A stretch of 64,000 nucleotides of DNA, from the NCBI RefSeq assembly GCF_014643775.1, contig NZ_BMKC01000001.1, positions 186,001 through 250,000 on the forward strand, in the 5' to 3' direction. The number at the start of each line of letters is the position of its first letter. Within the stretch, counting starts at the first letter, position 1. This DNA comes from Arenimonas soli (GTDB lineage: Bacteria; Pseudomonadota; Gammaproteobacteria; Xanthomonadales; Xanthomonadaceae). A program made the position numbers and the translations under genes. The notes beneath the pieces were generated by a model. It was given only the letters and a program-made list of their open reading frames with translations, made no database searches and was not told where the DNA came from. Positions 26,625-34,638 of this stretch are shown one piece after another.

Positions 26625-28658
26625 ATGCGCGCACTGTTGATTGCCCTGTTGCTGCTGGCTTCCGCGCCGGCGTGGTCCACGCAAGGGTCCGGGACGACCG
26701 AACACCAACGCGGTGAATTCCGGTTCCATACCGGGCCGGCCCCCGGATTCGTGCAGGCGCGCGACGTGCCGGAGGCCTGGCCCGATGCGCCCGACGAGGA
26801 GCCCTGGCGGACCTGGCTGGTCGACCACCAGGTCGACCTGCGCGACGGCCGCTACGCCCTTTACGAAGACCTGGCCTACCAGCCGCTGTCCACCGAACTG
26901 GTCGGGGAGGCGGCGCGGCTGGACGTGAACTTCAGCCCGGACTTCCAGCGCCTGGTGCTGCACCGGGTGGCGCTGCGGCGCGACGGCCGCTGGCTCGACC
27001 GCCTCGACCCCGCGAAGGTTTCCCTGGTGCGCCGCGAGAAGCGCTTCGAACAGGACCTGGCCGACGGCACCATCGCCGCGCTGCTGGTGCTCGAGGACGT
27101 GCAGGTCGGCGACGTGGTCCGGGTCACCTACACCGTGGAAGGCAGCAATCCGGTCATGGCGGGCAGCCTGGCGGAAGGATTCACGCTGGCCTGGAACGCG
27201 CCGAGCCTGGTGCGGGCCGGCCGGGCGGTGTTTGACCGCGACGCCGAGGTCGCCCTGCGCTGGCGGGGCGAGCCGCGCCCGCTCAAGCGTGGGCGCGACG
27301 GCGGCTCGCAGGTCGTCTCCTTCGAGTACCGCAACATCCCGGCGGTCCTCAACCCGGGCGACATCCCGTCCTGGTTCAATCCCTACCCGCGCCTGCAGCT
27401 TGCCCGGGAACGGTCCTGGGCAGACGTGGTGGCATGGGCCCTGCCGCTGTACCCGAACAGCCCCGCGCTGCCTGCCGAGCTGGAGCAGCGGCTGGCGGCC
27501 TGGCAGTCGCTGCCGCCGCTGGCGCGCGCCGGGGCCGCGCTGCAGCTGATGCAGGAGGACGTGCGCTACTTCGGCATCGAGATGGGCGACAACACCCACC
27601 GTCCCCAGCCGCCGGACGTGGTCTGGGCGCGACGCTACGGCGACTGCAAGGACAAGACCTACCTGCTGGTGCAGATGCTCAGGCGGATGGGCCTGGAGGC
27701 GGAGCCGGCCCTGGTGTCGACCCGGCTGGGCCGTGCGCTGGCGGACGAGCTGCCGGCCGCCTCGGCCTTCAACCACGTGATCGTGCGCCTTCGCCACGAG
27801 GGCAAGTCCTACTGGCTCGACCCCACCCTGACCGGCCAGCGCGGCGACATCGGCGGCCGCGATCTTCACGACTACGGCCTGGCCCTGCCGGTCGTGGCCG
27901 GCGCCGACGCGCTGGTGCCGGTGCAGGCGCCCGAGGGCGTGCGCAATGAAGTGGTCGTGGTCGAACACTTCGTGCCCGACCAGGACGGCAAGGCCGTGGA
28001 ACTGCGCGTGCAAACCACCTACCGCGGCGACCGGGCCGACGACGTGCGCCGTAGCCTGCAGGCCCGCCGCCCCGAACAGGTGGCCCGCAACTCCATCGAC
28101 TATCACCGCAAGCGCTTCGGCGAGCTCACCGTGGTCGACCCGTTGTCGGTGACCGAAGACGAGGCGGAGAACATCCTGGTCGTGCACGAGCGCTACCGCC
28201 TCGAGGACCCGCTTGAGCCCAGCGGCCGTACCCGCACGCTCGCCGCCTACGCCGAGGGACTCACCAGCGGGACGTCCCTGCCCGACCGGGTCGAGCGCGA
28301 CGCGCCCATCGGCCTTCCGCGGCCGGCCACGCTGCGCCACGAGATCCTGGTGGACCTGCCGGAGGGCTGGGTGCTGGAAAACCTGCCCGGGAAGAAGGCC
28401 ATCCAGGGTGGCCCGACGTCGTACACGCGGCAGCTGGACCTGGACAATCGCCGCGCCCGCCTGGTGCACGAACTGCAGCTCGCCAGCGACCACGTGCCTG
28501 CCGGCCAGGCGTCCGAGTACGTGCGCGGGCTGCGCGAAATGCGCGAGGCCATGGGCCTGAAGCTGCAGCTTGGCGCGCCGACCGAACTACGCGACAGTAA
28601 CCGCGACCGCAGGCTCAAGGCCTTGCTGCGGGGCGCCCTCGAAGACAAGGAAGAATGA
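26625..28658 (+). CDS. Exported DUF3857 / transglutaminase-like protein
   Basis: 677 residues with a signal peptide ending near APAWS. A DUF3857 domain (about 65-255) is followed by a transglutaminase-like domain with a complete papain-type triad: Cys341 (RYGDCKDKTYLLVQML), His384 (AFNHVIV) and Asp399 (YWLDPTL). A C-terminal beta-rich part follows (about 450-640). The family is widespread in Bacteroidetes and Proteobacteria; the substrate is unknown, with proteolysis or cross-linking of periplasmic protein possible. It lies 46 bases after pgk and its stop overlaps the SEL1 gene start by four bases. The hydrophobic N-terminal segment could also remain as an anchor. Confidence 0.88.
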   Translation: MRALLIALLLLASAPAWSTQGSGTTEHQRGEFRFHTGPAPGFVQARDVPEAWPDAPDEEPWRTWLVDHQVDLRDGRYALYEDLAYQPLSTELVGEAARLDVNFSPDFQRLVLHRVALRRDGRWLDRLDPAKVSLVRREKRFEQDLADGTIAALLVLEDVQVGDVVRVTYTVEGSNPVMAGSLAEGFTLAWNAPSLVRAGRAVFDRDAEVALRWRGEPRPLKRGRDGGSQVVSFEYRNIPAVLNPGDIPSWFNPYPRLQLARERSWADVVAWALPLYPNSPALPAELEQRLAAWQSLPPLARAGAALQLMQEDVRYFGIEMGDNTHRPQPPDVVWARRYGDCKDKTYLLVQMLRRMGLEAEPALVSTRLGRALADELPAASAFNHVIVRLRHEGKSYWLDPTLTGQRGDIGGRDLHDYGLALPVVAGADALVPVQAPEGVRNEVVVVEHFVPDQDGKAVELRVQTTYRGDRADDVRRSLQARRPEQVARNSIDYHRKRFGELTVVDPLSVTEDEAENILVVHERYRLEDPLEPSGRTRTLAAYAEGLTSGTSLPDRVERDAPIGLPRPATLRHEILVDLPEGWVLENLPGKKAIQGGPTSYTRQLDLDNRRARLVHELQLASDHVPAGQASEYVRGLREMREAMGLKLQLGAPTELRDSNRDRRLKALLRGALEDKEE

Positions 28659-30901
28659 TGACGATCCGGCGCTGCCTGCTGCTTCCGCTCCTGCTGCTCC
28701 TGCCTGCCGCGGCCGCCGGCGCAGACGCCGGCCTGGACGCCGAATGGCGTCGCTTCCTGGCCGAAGCGGTGGACACCGAGGTCTATCCGCATTTCGAAAC
28801 GGTGACCGACTTCCCCCTGCATGGCCAGGTCGAGCCGCAGGCCTGCCGCGACCGGGCGGACGACATTGCCGCGGCGGTCGCGGCCGTGCCCGTCAGCGCG
28901 TCCGTCCACTACCTGGCTTACCAGTGCGCGCAGGCCACGGGCGACGAGGCGGCGGCCGAACATCACCTGGCCCGCTTCGGAAGCATCGCCCGGCACACGC
29001 TCGACGCGGCGCCGCCCTGGGGGGACTGGGGGGCGCGGCCGATGCGGGTGGTCGCCGGCCGGGACATCTACACGATCCTGCAGGCGATGGGCCTGGAGCT
29101 GCACAGCGAAGTGATGTACGTGCGCCCGCTGCTGCGGTTCCTGCGCATCCGCGTGGTGGCCTGGGATCCGGAGGCCGGCATCGAGCGCCACCTGGACTTC
29201 GACTTCGCCGACACCGTCGTCCAGATCGACCGGGACCTTTCGCGGCCGGTTTATCCCCACCATCGCGACCAGTACGTGAGCAGCCTGATCACGATGCTGG
29301 CCAACGGCAACTCGCTGGCGGCCAACGACGTCATCACCACCCGCGAGGCCAAGGCCTTGTCCGACCCGGCCGAACGCGTGGCACGGCTGCGCCCGATGGC
29401 GGCGCGCGGCGGATTCCATTCCACCCTGTTCTGGTTCGAAACCTGCCGGACATCACCTTTCGAGGGGTGTGCCGAAGGTCTCCTGGACGCGCTGCTGCCG
29501 CATGTCGAGGAGGGTCACGCACTGCCGACGATAAAACTCGCCCTGGCCTACGAGCTGGGTTTCGGCGTCGGGAAGGACATGACGGCGGCGATGGCCCTGC
29601 TCGACAAGGCCAATGCCAGGATGGGAGGCCAGGGCCACGCGGTCGTGGACTACGTGCGCATCCGGGCCGGTGTCCTGGACAGCTGGGAAATCCCGGCGCC
29701 CGTGCAGCAGCGGCTGGACGCGGCGCAGGCCGCCGGCCACCCGTTGCCGGCCGTGCTGGCGGCGATCTCCCACTACGCGGGCGGCGCGGAGAGGCTTGAG
29801 CCGGCGCATCTGCAGGCCCTGGAGGCATCGGCGGCGAAAGGCAGCGTGACCGCCATGGGCCTGCTGGCGACCCACCACCACTACGGCGAGGACGACGCCC
29901 TGGCCGTGACCTGGCTCGAGCGCGCCGCCCAGGCCGGCGACACCGACGCCCAGGCCCTGCTCGGCGACCGCTACGCCAACGGCAGGGGCCTGCCGACCGA
30001 CATGGCGAAAGCCGAACACTGGTGGCTGCAGTCCGGCGAAGGCGGCGACGACGACGTGCTGCGCCTGCTGGGCTACCGCGCCGAGGCCCGCGAAGACTGG
30101 GTCGAAGCCCTGGAGTGGTTCCGCGCAGGGGCCCTGTGGAACGACACGATGGCCGCGGCCGAGCTGGGCCGCCTTTATCTCGAAGGCCACGAAGGACTGG
30201 ACGACGGCCCGGAGCGGGGGCTGTCCATCCTGCGCCAGCAGTCGGACGAAGCCGACAACCCCGACGCGCGGCGCATGCTGGCCGGCTTGCTGGCCAAAGG
30301 CGAAGGCGTCGAGAAGGACGCGGTCGAAGCCAGGCGCCTGCTCGAGGTCGACGCGGAAAAGGGCGACACCGAATCCCAGGTGCAACTGGGCATGGCCTGG
30401 CTGGAGGGCGATTTGGGCAGCTTCGATCGCGCCCAGGGCGTTCGCTGGCTGCAGCGCGCCCGCAAGGACGGCCATGCCGATGCCGGTGACATCCTGGCGA
30501 CCTGGTACTACTACCAGGACCCGCGCGGCCCGGAAGCCAAGCGCGAGGCGCTGGCGCTTTGGCGCGAGATCCTCGACGCGCCCGGCGAGTGGGGCCTGAA
30601 CAATTTCGCCTGGGTCCTGTGCACCGCGCCCGACGACACGCTGCGCGACCCCGTCGAAGGCCTGGCCGTCGCCCGGCGCCTGGGCGACCCGGGGTCGCTT
30701 CCGCCCGGACAGGTGGACACCATCGCCGCCTGCGAGGCGGCCAACGGCAACTTCGAGGCCGCCGTGGCGCTCCAGCAGCAGGCGGTGACCGCCGCCGAGG
30801 CCGAGGACGGCGATGAAAACGCGGAGATGCGCGGACGCCTGGCCGACTTCCGCGCCGGCAAGCCCTACCTCGAGCTGGAAGAAGAAGGCGACACGCCGTG
30901 A
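28655..30901 (+). CDS. Exported SEL1-repeat protein
   Basis: 748 residues with a signal peptide (LLLLLPAAAAGADA). The first 250 residues match no family I recognise. From about 290 to 620 there is a series of SEL1-like helix pairs, for example LERAAQAGDTDAQALLGDRYANGRGLPTDMAKAEHWW, LLAKGEGVEKDAVEARRLLE and LQRARKDGHADAGDILATWYY. Such solenoids bind proteins and often act as adaptors in the envelope. It is translationally linked to both neighbours, with four-base overlaps to the transglutaminase gene upstream and to pyk downstream. A partner role for the transglutaminase-like protein is inferred. Confidence 0.85.
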   Translation: MMTIRRCLLLPLLLLLPAAAAGADAGLDAEWRRFLAEAVDTEVYPHFETVTDFPLHGQVEPQACRDRADDIAAAVAAVPVSASVHYLAYQCAQATGDEAAAEHHLARFGSIARHTLDAAPPWGDWGARPMRVVAGRDIYTILQAMGLELHSEVMYVRPLLRFLRIRVVAWDPEAGIERHLDFDFADTVVQIDRDLSRPVYPHHRDQYVSSLITMLANGNSLAANDVITTREAKALSDPAERVARLRPMAARGGFHSTLFWFETCRTSPFEGCAEGLLDALLPHVEEGHALPTIKLALAYELGFGVGKDMTAAMALLDKANARMGGQGHAVVDYVRIRAGVLDSWEIPAPVQQRLDAAQAAGHPLPAVLAAISHYAGGAERLEPAHLQALEASAAKGSVTAMGLLATHHHYGEDDALAVTWLERAAQAGDTDAQALLGDRYANGRGLPTDMAKAEHWWLQSGEGGDDDVLRLLGYRAEAREDWVEALEWFRAGALWNDTMAAAELGRLYLEGHEGLDDGPERGLSILRQQSDEADNPDARRMLAGLLAKGEGVEKDAVEARRLLEVDAEKGDTESQVQLGMAWLEGDLGSFDRAQGVRWLQRARKDGHADAGDILATWYYYQDPRGPEAKREALALWREILDAPGEWGLNNFAWVLCTAPDDTLRDPVEGLAVARRLGDPGSLPPGQVDTIAACEAANGNFEAAVALQQQAVTAAEAEDGDENAEMRGRLADFRAGKPYLELEEEGDTP

Positions 30902-32364
30902 GTCCCGTGCTTCGCCGCACCAAGATCCTCGCCACCCTGGGTCCGGCCACCGACGCCCCGGGCGTGCTTGCCGGCCTGGTGCGAGCCGGCGTCAACGTGG
31001 TGCGCCTGAACTTCTCCCACGGCACGCCCGAACAGCACGCCGCGCGGGTGGCCGCGGTGCGCAAGGAAGCGGCGGAACAAGGCCGCGAGGTCGGCATCCT
31101 GGCCGACCTGCAGGGCCCGAAGATCCGCATCGAAAAATTCGCCGGCGGCAAGGTGTCGCTGGTGGCCGGCGATGAATTCAGCCTGCTGTGCCGCGCCGAC
31201 GCACCGCCGGGTGACGCCAGCCAGGTCGGCGTGAGCTACCTGGGCCTGGTCGATGACGTCGCGGCCGGCGACACCCTGTTGCTCGACGACGGCCTGATGG
31301 CCGTCGAAGTGCTGGCGATCGAAGGCGACCGCATCCGCACCCGCGTGCTCACCGACGGCACGCTGTCGGATCGCAAGGGGCTCAACCGCCTGGGCGGTGG
31401 CCTGTCGCTGGGCGCGCTCACCGACCAGGACAAGCAGCACATCACCATCGCCGCCGGGCTGGGCGTGGACTTCCTGGCCGTGTCCTTCTGCCGCTCGGCC
31501 GCCGACATGGACGAGGCCCGCGCCCTGGCCCTGGCGGCCGGTTCCGACGCCTTCATGGTCGCCAAGATCGAACGCGCCGAGGCGATCGACAACCTGGTCG
31601 AGATCACCCGCGCCTCGGACGTGGTGATGGTGGCGCGCGGCGACCTGGGCGTGGAGATCGGCGATGCCGAGCTGCCCGGCCTGCAGAAGAAGATCATCCG
31701 CACCGCGCTCGAGCTCAACCGCACCGTCATCACCGCGACCCAGATGCTGCAGTCCATGGTGGACAACCCGATCCCCACCCGGGCCGAAGTGCTGGACGTG
31801 GCCAACTCGGTCATCGATGGCACCGATGCGGTCATGCTCAGCGCCGAAACCGCCTCGGGCAGCTACCCGGTGAAGGCCGTCGAGGCGATGACCCGCATCT
31901 GCCTGGGCGCCGAACGCCAGTTCGACCACGACACCGACTTCGAAAAGGCGCCGCGCGGCCTGCAGCGTGCCGACCAGGCCATCGCCATGGCCAGCATGTT
32001 CCTGGCCGAACACATCGACGTGCGCGCCATCGTCGCGCTCACCGAATCCGGCGGCACGGCCCGCTTCCTGTCCCGATTCCGGTCCAAGGTGCCGATCTAC
32101 GGCCTGTCGCGCCACGACGGCGCCCGCCGGCGCATGGCCCTGGTGCGCGACGTCTTCCCGGTCAACTTCGACAGCGCCGGCCTGGGCACCCGCGAGGCCG
32201 CCCGGGGCGCCCTGCGGCACCTGTTCGACCTGGGCCTGCTGGCCGAGGGCGACCGCGTCATCATCACCAGCGGCGACCACATGGAACTGCACGGCGCCAC
32301 CAATACACTGCGCCTGCTCAAGGTGGGCCCGGGCGGGGCCGCCGAGGGCCTGGGCGAGCTCTGA
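30898..32364 (+). CDS. pyk: Pyruvate kinase
   Basis: 488 residues from GTG 30898, overlapping the SEL1 gene stop (GTGA). Motifs in order: RRTKILATLGPATD, NVVRLNFSHGTPEQHAAR, ILADLQGPKIRIEKF, then the active-site helix FMVAKIERAEAIDNLVEI with catalytic Lys, and VARGDLGVEIG. ATQMLQSMVDNPIPTRAEVLDVANSVIDGTDAVMLSAETASG closes the TIM barrel. A C-terminal allosteric domain is present. The enzyme makes pyruvate and ATP from phosphoenolpyruvate. Confidence 0.97.
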   Translation: MSPVLRRTKILATLGPATDAPGVLAGLVRAGVNVVRLNFSHGTPEQHAARVAAVRKEAAEQGREVGILADLQGPKIRIEKFAGGKVSLVAGDEFSLLCRADAPPGDASQVGVSYLGLVDDVAAGDTLLLDDGLMAVEVLAIEGDRIRTRVLTDGTLSDRKGLNRLGGGLSLGALTDQDKQHITIAAGLGVDFLAVSFCRSAADMDEARALALAAGSDAFMVAKIERAEAIDNLVEITRASDVVMVARGDLGVEIGDAELPGLQKKIIRTALELNRTVITATQMLQSMVDNPIPTRAEVLDVANSVIDGTDAVMLSAETASGSYPVKAVEAMTRICLGAERQFDHDTDFEKAPRGLQRADQAIAMASMFLAEHIDVRAIVALTESGGTARFLSRFRSKVPIYGLSRHDGARRRMALVRDVFPVNFDSAGLGTREAARGALRHLFDLGLLAEGDRVIITSGDHMELHGATNTLRLLKVGPGGAAEGLGEL

Positions 32365-32382
32365 GCCCGGTCAAAATCCGGG

Positions 32383-32388
32383 TATAAT
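32383..32388 (+). promoter_or_regulatory. -10 element of fba promoter
   Basis: A perfect TATAAT lies 31 bases before the fba start, in the short gap after pyk. No clear -35 is seen 16-18 bases upstream. It may give the aldolase gene its own transcript in addition to read-through from pyk. Confidence 0.55.
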
Positions 32389-32419
32389 CAGCGGCTTTCC
32401 ACCAACCCGGATTCCTGTC

Positions 32420-33427
32420 ATGAGTATCGACCAGCTCGCCGAAACCGCCCAGGCCATGGTGGCCCCGGGCAAGGGCATCATCGCCATCGATGAGTCCACC
32501 GCCACCATCAAGAAGCGTTTCGACGGCGTCGGCATCGAGTGCACGGAAGAAAACCGCCGCGCCTACCGCGAGATGCTGCTCACCACGCCCAAGCTGGGCG
32601 ACTACATCTCCGGCGCCATCCTGTACGACGAGACCCTGCGCCAGTCCACCAAGGCCGGCGTGCCCTTCACCAAGGTCATGATGGACGCCGGCATCCTGCC
32701 GGGCATCAAGGTGGACATGGGTGCCAAGCCGCTGGCCGGCTTCCCGGGCGAACTGGTCACCGAAGGCCTGGACGGCCTGCGCGACCGCCTGAAGGAATAC
32801 GGCAGGCTGGGTGCGCGTTTCGCCAAGTGGCGCGCCGTCATCACCATCGGCGAAGACATGCCCTCGGGCACCTGCATCGACGCCAACTGCCACGCGCTGG
32901 CCCGCTACGCCGCGCTGTGCCAGGAAGCCGGCATCGTGCCGATGGTCGAGCCCGAGGTGCTGATGGACGGCGACCACGACATCGACACCTGCTACGAAAT
33001 CACCGAGGTCACCTTGCGCTCGCTGTTCGGCGCGCTTTACGAGCACAACATCCTGCTCGAAGGCACCATCCTCAAGGCCAGCATGGTCGTGTCGGGCAAG
33101 GACTGCCCGGAACAGGCCGGCATCGAGGAAGTCGCCGAGCTGACCCTGCGCTGCCTGAAGTCGGCGGTGCCGGCGACCCTGCCGGGCATCGTCTTCCTGT
33201 CGGGCGGCCAGAGCGACGAGCACGCCACCGCCCACCTCAACGCCATGAACCAGATGGGCGCCAAGCCCTGGCCGCTGAGCTTCAGCTATGGCCGCGCCAT
33301 GCAGTCGGCCGCGCTCAAGCTGTGGTCCAAGGACATGGCCGGCAACGTCAAGTCCGCCCAGGACACCGTCTTCGCCCGTGCCCGCGACAACGGCCTGGCC
33401 GCGATGGGGCAGTGGAAGAAGGGCTGA
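32420..33427 (+). CDS. fba: Class I fructose-bisphosphate aldolase
   Basis: 335 residues of the eukaryote-like class I aldolase family. The start MSIDQLAETAQAMVAPGKGIIAIDEST matches the family; the frame is open further upstream inside pyk. The Schiff-base lysine is Lys219 in LEGTILKASMVVSGK. Other active-site parts are ARFAKWRAVI (Lys136), MVEPEVLMDGDHD and FLSGGQSDEHATAHLNAMN. It splits fructose-1,6-bisphosphate without a metal ion. Xanthomonads keep a class I aldolase beside pgk and pyk, which fits the context. A terminator-like hairpin follows. Confidence 0.96.
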   Translation: MSIDQLAETAQAMVAPGKGIIAIDESTATIKKRFDGVGIECTEENRRAYREMLLTTPKLGDYISGAILYDETLRQSTKAGVPFTKVMMDAGILPGIKVDMGAKPLAGFPGELVTEGLDGLRDRLKEYGRLGARFAKWRAVITIGEDMPSGTCIDANCHALARYAALCQEAGIVPMVEPEVLMDGDHDIDTCYEITEVTLRSLFGALYEHNILLEGTILKASMVVSGKDCPEQAGIEEVAELTLRCLKSAVPATLPGIVFLSGGQSDEHATAHLNAMNQMGAKPWPLSFSYGRAMQSAALKLWSKDMAGNVKSAQDTVFARARDNGLAAMGQWKKG

Positions 33428-33474
33428 TCCTTCCCGCTGGCGGCGACCTCCGGGTCGCCTGCTCCCGATGTCGT

Positions 33475-33506
33475 GTAAACGCCGGCCCCGTGCCGGCGTT
33501 TACGTT
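33475..33506 (+). terminator. Terminator hairpin after fba
   Basis: A perfect 12-bp stem, GTAAACGCCGGC and GCCGGCGTTTAC, with a CCCGT loop is followed by GTTT. The T tract is short, but the stem is strong and lies between fba and the next operon. Confidence 0.75.
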
Positions 33507-33588
33507 TCCGGCATCATCGCGCCGCCTGCACGCGGGGCTGGCGCCGCGACCGTACAATCCAGCCTTCACCCAAGGACACCGCCCCGCC

Positions 33589-34638
33589 ATGAGGTTTGGC
33601 CGCTCTTTCCTGCGCACCCTTTTTGTTTCCCTGCCGCTGCTGGTCCTGCTGGCCGCCTGCGGCAAGCAGGAGCAGGGCGGGCGCGCCCCGGCGCCGGCCA
33701 CCGTGACCACGATGGTGGTGCAGGCCAAACCCTGGCGCGACACCATCCAGGCCCTGGGCACCGCGCGCGCCAACGAATCGCTGATGGTCACCGCCAAGGT
33801 GACCGAAACCGTGGTGCGGGTGAACTTCGAGGACGGTGACCTGGTCGAGGCCGGCGATGTGCTGGTGGACCTGTCGGGCCGCGTCGAACTTGCCGGGCTG
33901 GCCGAGGCGGCGGCTTCCTACCGGGAGGCGCAGCAGCAGTTCCAGCGCCAGCAGCAGCTGGCCGCCCAGAAGCTGATCCCCGCCGGCCAGCTCGACGCCC
34001 AGCGCGCCACCATGGAAGCCACGCGTGCCCGGCTCGACGCCACCCGCGCCCGCCTGGCCGACCGGGTCATCACCGCGCCCTTCGCCGGCGTGCTGGGTTT
34101 CCGCCAGGTCAGCCCCGGCACCCTGGTGACGCCGGGCACCACGATCGCCAGCCTCGACGACGTGTCGGTGATCAAGCTCGACTTTTCGGTGCCCGAAGCC
34201 TTCCTTTCGGCGCTGGTGCCGGGACAGGCGATCCGCGCCACCAGCGTCGCCTACCCGGGCCAGGACTTCACCGGCGAAGTGGCCACGATCGATTCGCGGG
34301 TGGACCCGGTCTCGCGCGCGGTGACGGTGCGCGCCAACCTGCCCAACCCCGACCGCCTGCTGCGGCCGGGCATGCTGCTCACCGTCGAGGTCTTCCAGCC
34401 CGAACGGCAGGCGCTGGTGGTGCCCGAGATCGCCGTCATCCAGGTCTCGCGCACGGCCCACGTGTTCCGGGTCCGCGAGGACAACACCGTCGAACAGGTG
34501 GACGTGACGCTTGGCCAGCGCCGCCGCGGCGAGGTCGAAGTGCTCGACGGCCTGTCGGCCGGCGACCGCATCGTCGTTGACGGCACCGTCAAGCTGCGCA
34601 ACGGCAGCGCGATCACCGACGTGGCCGCGGCGCCATGA
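33589..34638 (+). CDS. RND efflux periplasmic adaptor lipoprotein (second system)
   Basis: 349 residues from ATG 33589. The lipoprotein signal ends in LLAAC (Cys24). The barrel-sandwich parts are VTAKVTETVVRVNFEDGDLVEAGDVLVDL and ITAPFAGVLGFRQVSPGTLVTPGT. Between them is a short helical hairpin (about 105-150), shorter than in AcrA, as in the MexH/VexC-like group. The C-terminal part reads VPEIAVIQVSRTAHVFRVREDNTVEQVDV. It overlaps the permease by four bases. No outer-membrane factor gene is nearby. Confidence 0.93.
   Translation: MRFGRSFLRTLFVSLPLLVLLAACGKQEQGGRAPAPATVTTMVVQAKPWRDTIQALGTARANESLMVTAKVTETVVRVNFEDGDLVEAGDVLVDLSGRVELAGLAEAAASYREAQQQFQRQQQLAAQKLIPAGQLDAQRATMEATRARLDATRARLADRVITAPFAGVLGFRQVSPGTLVTPGTTIASLDDVSVIKLDFSVPEAFLSALVPGQAIRATSVAYPGQDFTGEVATIDSRVDPVSRAVTVRANLPNPDRLLRPGMLLTVEVFQPERQALVVPEIAVIQVSRTAHVFRVREDNTVEQVDVTLGQRRRGEVEVLDGLSAGDRIVVDGTVKLRNGSAITDVAAAP

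Noticed and set aside
29800-30500. Possible DNA tandem repeats or CRISPR-like array in the SEL1 gene
   Set aside because: Repetition is only at the protein level; the DNA copies differ in length and sequence.
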